NCBI RefSeq assembly: GCF_000801105.2
Contig: NC_079517.1
Coordinates: forward strand, 20,159,579-20,223,578
Origin: Raphanus sativus
Lineage: Eukaryota > Streptophyta > Magnoliopsida > Brassicales > Brassicaceae
Direction of reading: 5' to 3'
Length of the DNA stretch: 64,000 bases
Below are positions 59,281 through 64,000 of this stretch, piece after piece (the first letter of the stretch is position 1; each line of letters starts with the position of its first letter). The notes beneath the pieces are model-generated. The model did no database searches. It was given only the letters and a program-made list of their open reading frames with translations, and had not been told where the DNA came from. The translations under genes and the position numbers were made by a program.

Positions 59281-59584
59281 CATGTTTAAGCTTTTCTTAG
59301 AAACCTTCCAAAGCGAACGCCAGAAATGACCAATGAACCTTTAATCGCAATCTGACACAATAAATAATAAAAGGCCGTGAAGCCTGTAATCTCATGAAAG
59401 AATAGTTGAGCCACTTAAACAGCAATCGTCATCTTCTTGCAAGGAATAAAATTTGCCATTTTAGGGAAACGATCAACCACCACAAAAATAGAATCATTCC
59501 CTCGTTGAGTTCCGCGAAGACCAAGCACAAAATCCATACTGATATCGCTCCAAGGTTGAGTCAGAATAGGTAAAGGCAAATACA
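59281..59584 (-). pseudogene. Ty3/gypsy integrase fragment
   Basis: The minus strand reads [40 protein letters not shown] and PCKKMTIAV, then a TAA at 59417-59415, then VAQLFFHEI. This is the start of the gypsy integrase core (first catalytic Asp in SMDFV). The lineage looks chromovirus-like, different from the surrounding LTR group. It is truncated on both sides by LTRs. Confidence 0.85.
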
Positions 59585-59779
59585 TGTTGGGGTCAAAAAC
59601 GGTTATCTCGAAATCAACGGCTAAGTCTATTTGTCATACGAAAGAATAAGGAAGAAACGGGAAGTGATCTAAGTTTGGATAGGCCGAACGACAAGGAATC
59701 CGCCTTGAAACTTCAAAGAGCCCGTTCTCTCAAACCTGAGGACCCAGAGAACGATCAAGATATCAAATCGAAGCCCTCG

Positions 59780-60390
59780 TCGAGACGCACGTGCTGGTCC
59801 TGGCCGCCGCCGGCTAGCCCCCGTGCTGGTCCTGGCCGCCGGGCGGCTAAGCCCCCGTGCTGGTCCTTGCCGCCGGGAAACTTCAAAGAGCCCGTTCTCT
59901 CAAACCGTGAGGACCCAGAAAACGATCAACATATCAAATCGAAGCCCTCGTCGAGACGCACGTGCTGGTCGTAGCCGCCGGGCGGCTAGCCCCCGTGCTG
60001 GCCGTGGCCGCCGGCGGCTAGCGCCCGTGCTGGCCGTGGCCGCCGGCGGCTAGCTCCCGTGTTGGCCGTGGCCGCCGGGCGGCTAGCCCCGTGCTGGCCG
60101 TGGCCGCCGGCGGCTAGCGCCCGTGCTGGCCGTGGCCGGCCGGCGGCTAGCGCCCGTGCTGGCCGTGGCCGCCGGGCGGCTAGCCCCGTGCTGGCCGTGG
60201 CCGCCGGCGGCTAGCGCCCGTGCTGGCCGTGGCCGCCGGGCGGCTAGCCCCGTGCTGGCCGTGGCCGCCGGCGGCTAGCGCCCGTGCTGGCCGTGGCCGC
60301 CGGGGCGGCTAGCCCCGTGCTGGCCGTGGCCGCCGGCGGCTACCGCCCGTGCTGGCCATGGCCGCCGGGCGGCTAGCCCCGTGCTGGCTC
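59780..60390. repeat. GC-rich 32-bp minisatellite GCTGGCCGTGGCCGCCGG
   Basis: About 14 or more units of roughly 32 bases, alternating two forms: CGCCCGTGCTGGCCGTGGCC ending GCCGGCGGCTAG, and CCCCGTGCTGGCCGTGGCCG ending CCGGGCGGCTAG. The early units (59790-59990) are separated by a duplicated 80-100 bp spacer. Extremely GC-rich compared with everything else here. Open frames over it (Ala/Pro-rich) are artefacts of the repeat. Confidence 0.93.
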
Positions 60391-60923
60391 GGGTCTTCGG
60401 ATAACGATCTTCGGTACACAAATCCCAGTCCCCGGCAGTCTGAAGTTTGTACTTTGAGTTTTTCTCAAGTCCTCGCAGGACGAATCATCGAGATTCCGTG
60501 TACGAAACTCCAGTCCTTACTCCAATCAAAGACCGTCGGAAACACTTCGGAAACTCGTAAGGTATCAACCGGAAGGAAGATCTTAAATTCTTCGTACGAA
60601 ACAGCGATGGTTATCTTAAGACACCACTCGTCTCAACTCTACGAATGAATGAAGAACTTCCGGAGAGATCGTAGAAAACCACGGAAGTCCTGGAAACGGC
60701 CCGAAAGGGACTAAACACGATCGGACAGTCCGTTTTACGATTATCTGAGATAGATACGACGATTTACGTTTATCTTTGCATAGCCAGATAAATGCTAAAT
60801 TTCCGGAAGGATAAATGTCAAGTTTCCCGAAGATAAATGTCAAGTTTCCCGATGAAAGCCGACGAAAATGGAAAGAAGCCCGCCTTGCGGCCCAGGAGGA
60901 GAATAGACCGTCATAAGAAGGAG

Positions 60924-60930
60924 TATATAA
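60924..60930 (+). promoter_or_regulatory. LTR TATA box (element V)
   Basis: TATATAA in AGGAGTATATAAAGGAGC, the same context as in the related LTRs; transcripts should start about 30 bases on. Confidence 0.7.
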
Positions 60931-61149
60931 AGGAGCTTTGGGAGAGGAAGAAAGGCAGAGCGAAAATCATTAAAAAGAGAGAGAAATCCGAGATTGGAGA
61001 CCTAGAGAGCTCCTGTTAGGTTAAGAACTTAGAATTTAGGCGGTAGACTAGCAAGGTAGGACCTAGAACGTCCGGCCGCCTCTCGTTCTATTTTCATCTT
61101 GTCCGCAGGCTCCTGTCTCTCTCGGAAGGATCTAACAATCCTTTTACTT

Positions 61150-61567
61150 AGAGTTCCGCACATAGAAACCCTAGGCGTTATACTCGACACGCCCGTTTCT
61201 ATGACAAACGCTCATACTAGACGAACTCCGCCAGGCAATTCGATCTCTTGTTCAAATCTTTCCAACTGAACTACGTCCGACTTGATCCTCGAAAGGGGTA
61301 CGTAGGCAGCCTTTCTCAAGGTCCAGTCCCGACTCTTAACAAAACCCTTGTTGTACTCAGAGTTCCGCACATAGAAACCCTAGGCATTATTCTCGACATG
61401 CCCGTTTCTATGACTAACACTCGTACTAGACGAACTCCGCCAGGCAGTTCGATCTCTTGTTCAAACAACTCCAACTGAACTACGTCCGACTTGATCCTCG
61501 AAAGGGGTACGTAGGCAGCCTTCCTTAAGGTCCAGTCTCAAATCTTAATAAAACCTTTCCGCATTTA
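61150..61567. repeat. 209-bp tandem duplication in LTR V
   Basis: Two near-identical units, starting AGAGTTCCGCACATAGAAAC at 61150 and 61359. Each includes CTTGATCCTCGAAAGGGGTA and CGTAGGCAGC, a motif also present at about 44249 in element X. Confidence 0.9.
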
Positions 61568-61685
61568 TTTGATCACTTGTCGTTGGTTGTCGCAGAGAAT
61601 CCGGACCTTCAGGGAAAGTTAGGTTTACTTAGCTTTCCTCCGATTTACTTAATAAAAATCGACAGTGCGAATTTCGGTTCCCACA

Positions 61686-62640
61686 GTTTGGCGCTAGAAG
61701 GAGGGGAGGTCGGATTCTCTTACTCAAAACCTACGATTGGTAACAATAGCATGGCCACATCACCTGTCCGCAACATCGTGTCATTCGGGGACAGAGCAAC
61801 GGCTGGTCAAGCCAAACCTCACGACGAACTCCTCGTTATCAGACTAACGATCCAGGACATCGACGTAGCAAGAATATTGGTCGACACCGGATGCTTGACA
61901 AATATTATATATAAGAACGCTCTCGAGAGGATGGGAATCGACCTAAGCGCTATCACGGACGATCCCAAACCAATAATCGGACTCTCAGGAAACATCACAA
62001 TGACCCCTCGGCTCAGTCGATCTCTCGGTCAGAGCCGGGAGCGTCACGAAGATGGTGGAGTTTTTGGTAGTCGACGGTCCAGCAGCATATAACGCGATCG
62101 TCGGGACTCCGTGGTTAAATTCCTTGCGAGCAATCCCTCGACTTTCCATCTGTGCCTCAAATTTCCGACCCTCCTCAGAGTTGAAACAATACAAGGAGAT
62201 CGTAAAGCGCCGCAAGTCTGCTTGGCCGCTGGGTTAAAACGAAAAAAACTCTGAGTCCGAAACTAACCCAAAAAAGCAAGCAACTCACGAAACCAGCATC
62301 GCAGGACCCTCCAGAAATCTTCTGGCAGTCGCAAAGAGCTGAGGTCCTGGAAGGAAAACGTGAGCCCACTTGCGAACCAGTAATTTCGGTCTGCCTCGAC
62401 GAGACTAACCCAGAGCGGTGCGTGGAGATTGGAGCCAATCTCCGCAATCTATTGAAAGCAGAACTCCACCGCATGTCTCAAGAAGAACCTTAAATGGCAA
62501 GTGTGCGTCGACTTTACTGATCTCAACAAAGCATGCCCGAAGGATTGTTTTCCGCTTCCGCACATCGACCGTCTGGTCGAGACAACCGCAGGAAACAAAC
62601 TCCTATCGTCCATGGACACAACCCCCCTCGTTTGGGATTA
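61686..62640 (+). pseudogene. protease and reverse transcriptase remnants of element V
   Basis: After the primer site, most of gag is missing. The protease region reads HDELLVIRLTIQDIDVARIL then VDTGCLTNIIY, with the catalytic DTG present (61881-61889), GTPWLNSLRAIP following in another frame. The reverse transcriptase start MCVDFTDLNKACPKDCFPLP and HIDRLVETTAGNKLLSSMDT is at about 62501-62626, then the match stops. Several frameshifts and large deletions. Same lineage as element Y but with a different decay pattern. Confidence 0.8.
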
Positions 62641-64000
62641 TCTAAGAAAGACTTCGGTAAAATTCATAAAAAGACTTGGTAATGGAGACGGATTCCTGCC
62701 TGCCGTATAAAACGGCTATGGTTAGCTTGAACACCAGTTGCCTTAACTATACGGGGAATTGAAACCTTTCGGAAAACCAGCGTCACATCGACGGCTTTTT
62801 CTAAAGAAAAATCGTAAAAACGTCTAAGGCCCAAGACAGCCCAAAAGGGGCCCGAATCACGGCTAAACGACCCACATACGATTTTAGGAAGGATCGAGCC
62901 CAAAGCTGATATGACGGTCTGATTACCAAGTAGAGTTTCGACTGAAAATGCTTTTTAGAATTTCTCCTGGAAATCGCGGAGAAACCCCCAAACTACTCAT
63001 GAAACAGAAAGCACGACTGATCGGTTACCAATCAGCGTTTCTAATGATAAAATTCGATAACATTTTACGGAACACCTTTCGTAAAATAAATTCTCGAAAA
63101 TATTTCACGAGACAGCTTTTGCATGATTAAACTCGACAACATTTTACAAAACAGTTTCCGTAAAATTAACTCGACAACATTTTGTGAAATAACTCTCGTA
63201 AAAAAAAAGGTCAACAACGTTCTAAGAAACATTTCTACACAAGGAAAAACCTACGGAAAACAAACAAGAACGCAAAAACACGCACAAGTCGAAGGAACCG
63301 AGCAACCGACTCCGGTCGGGCGTGGCCGCCGGGCGGCTAGCCCCGTGCTGGCCGTGGCCCGCGGCGGCTAGCGCCCGTGCTGGCCGTGGCCGCCGGGCGG
63401 CTAAGCCCCGTGCTGGCCATGGCCGCCGGCGGCTAGCGCCCGTGCTGGCCGTGGCAGCCGGGCGGCTAGCCCCGCACTGGCCGTGGCCGCCGGCGGCTAG
63501 CGCCCGTGCTGGCCGTGGTCGCCGGCGGCTAGCCCCGTGCTGGCTCGGGCCGTCGGACGGCTAGTCTTCGTGCGTAAGTTCTAGGCCCCCGGGTCGTCAG
63601 AAATCCGTGTTTTGCGACTTTCCGAGATCCCGCAAAACAAAACTCCTTCTCTTGCTCCAAGATTTCGAAGAATCCATAAGACGTCAACGGACAGGAAGAC
63701 TTCGTATAAAACGGTGATGGTTATCTTAAAACACCATTTCCCTCGGCAATGGATCGAAGATCTTCCGAAAGACTCGACATCCAAGTGTTGGCTTGCCCCT
63801 GTGCTGCCTCTAGGCGCCGGACGACTAGCGCACCCGTACTGCGCTGGTTATCGGGCGACACAACATTCGTCAAGCACGGCAAATCCTCGCAAACTATTCC
63901 GACGATAGTCCAATCCAATACTTTGCACCTTTCGTAAAATAATCCTAGACAATACTTCACGAGACAGCTTCTGCGCGACTAAACTCGACAACATTTTACG
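62641..64000 (+). mobile_element. LTR-like sequence of the V family, incomplete
   Basis: Contains blocks shared with LTR V: ACGGTGATGGTTATCTTAAAA (63708 on) against 60606, and the GC-rich minisatellite (63312-63555). A segment with GTAAAATAA, TTTCACGAGACAGCTT and CTCGACAACATTTTAC occurs at about 63080 and again at 63933, an 853-base spacing. Neither LTR border lies in the window, so the element continues to the right. Confidence 0.6.
63312..63555. repeat. GC-rich 32-bp minisatellite, second array
   Basis: About seven units of the same alternating GGCGGCTAGCGCCCGTGCTG / GGGCGGCTAGCCCCGTGCTG repeat found in LTR V. Confidence 0.9.

Larger units (their letters stand above)
59585..61685 (+). mobile_element. 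5' LTR of gypsy element V
   Basis: Begins TGTTGGGGTCAAAAACGG and ends TTTCGGTTCCCACA; 2101 bases in + orientation. Contains a GC-rich minisatellite, a TATA box at 60924 and a 209-bp tandem duplication. Followed at 61686 by the group's primer site TTTGGCGCTAGAAGGAGG. Confidence 0.88.

Noticed and set aside
59675..60053. Ala/Pro-rich open frames in the GC-rich array
   Set aside because: Repeat artefact inside an LTR, without a start context or family match.

Overview
The window is plant nuclear DNA. It is AT-rich and has spliced genes with GT-AG introns and plant-only protein families (HD-Zip I, ATL RING-H2, UMAMIT/WAT1-related). It also has dense transposable elements of types usual in Brassicaceae. 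The pairing of an ATL46-like gene with a tandem pair of WAT1-related transporter genes resembles, from memory, Arabidopsis chromosome 5 around At5g40230-At5g40250. A Brassica-type crucifer is the best guess; the species cannot be told from sequence alone.

Layout, left half (1-38 kb). A decayed LINE RNase H fragment (1-850) is followed by an intact three-exon HD-Zip I transcription factor gene (3330-4001) with a 150-bp GA microsatellite just after its stop. Then comes a Helitron field (4286-13859) that includes a 1.45-kb near-identical direct repeat, a LINE reverse transcriptase remnant and a CACTA transposon end. An intact single-exon ATL46-like E3 ligase gene lies on the minus strand (14716-15762). 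After more Helitrons there is a broken Raf-like kinase gene (21509-22638, minus). Two tandem WAT1-related genes follow: the first (23954-25748) is a pseudogene split by a hAT MITE, and the second (26123-27784, seven exons, 375 aa) is intact. Two Helitrons sit back to back at 27803-30150. A third Helitron (31026-38071) carries a 6.1-kb Pack-MULE-like element holding fragments of at least three host genes (CDPK, DnaJ/HSP40, LETM1).

Layout, right half (38-64 kb). This is nested LTR retrotransposons: a solo LTR with 5-bp target duplication (40141-42138), relatives of the same Ty3/gypsy (probably Tat-lineage) group in both orientations, a gypsy integrase fragment, and a nearly intact Ty1/copia element (53070-57691). 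The copia LTRs differ at one base in 300, so it is very recent. Most gypsy copies seen here lack reverse transcriptase and integrase. Their LTRs hold family-specific arrays of 30-40 bp units with dyad symmetry.

Only three host genes look functional: the HD-Zip I gene, the ATL46-like gene and the downstream WAT1-related gene. They act separately (transcription, ubiquitination, membrane transport) and nothing here suggests a shared pathway. I found no tRNA, rRNA or CRISPR. I did not find a clearly new biological system. The most unusual structures are the nested Pack-MULE-in-Helitron, the Helitrons with repeated termini, and the LTRs with palindromic minisatellites.
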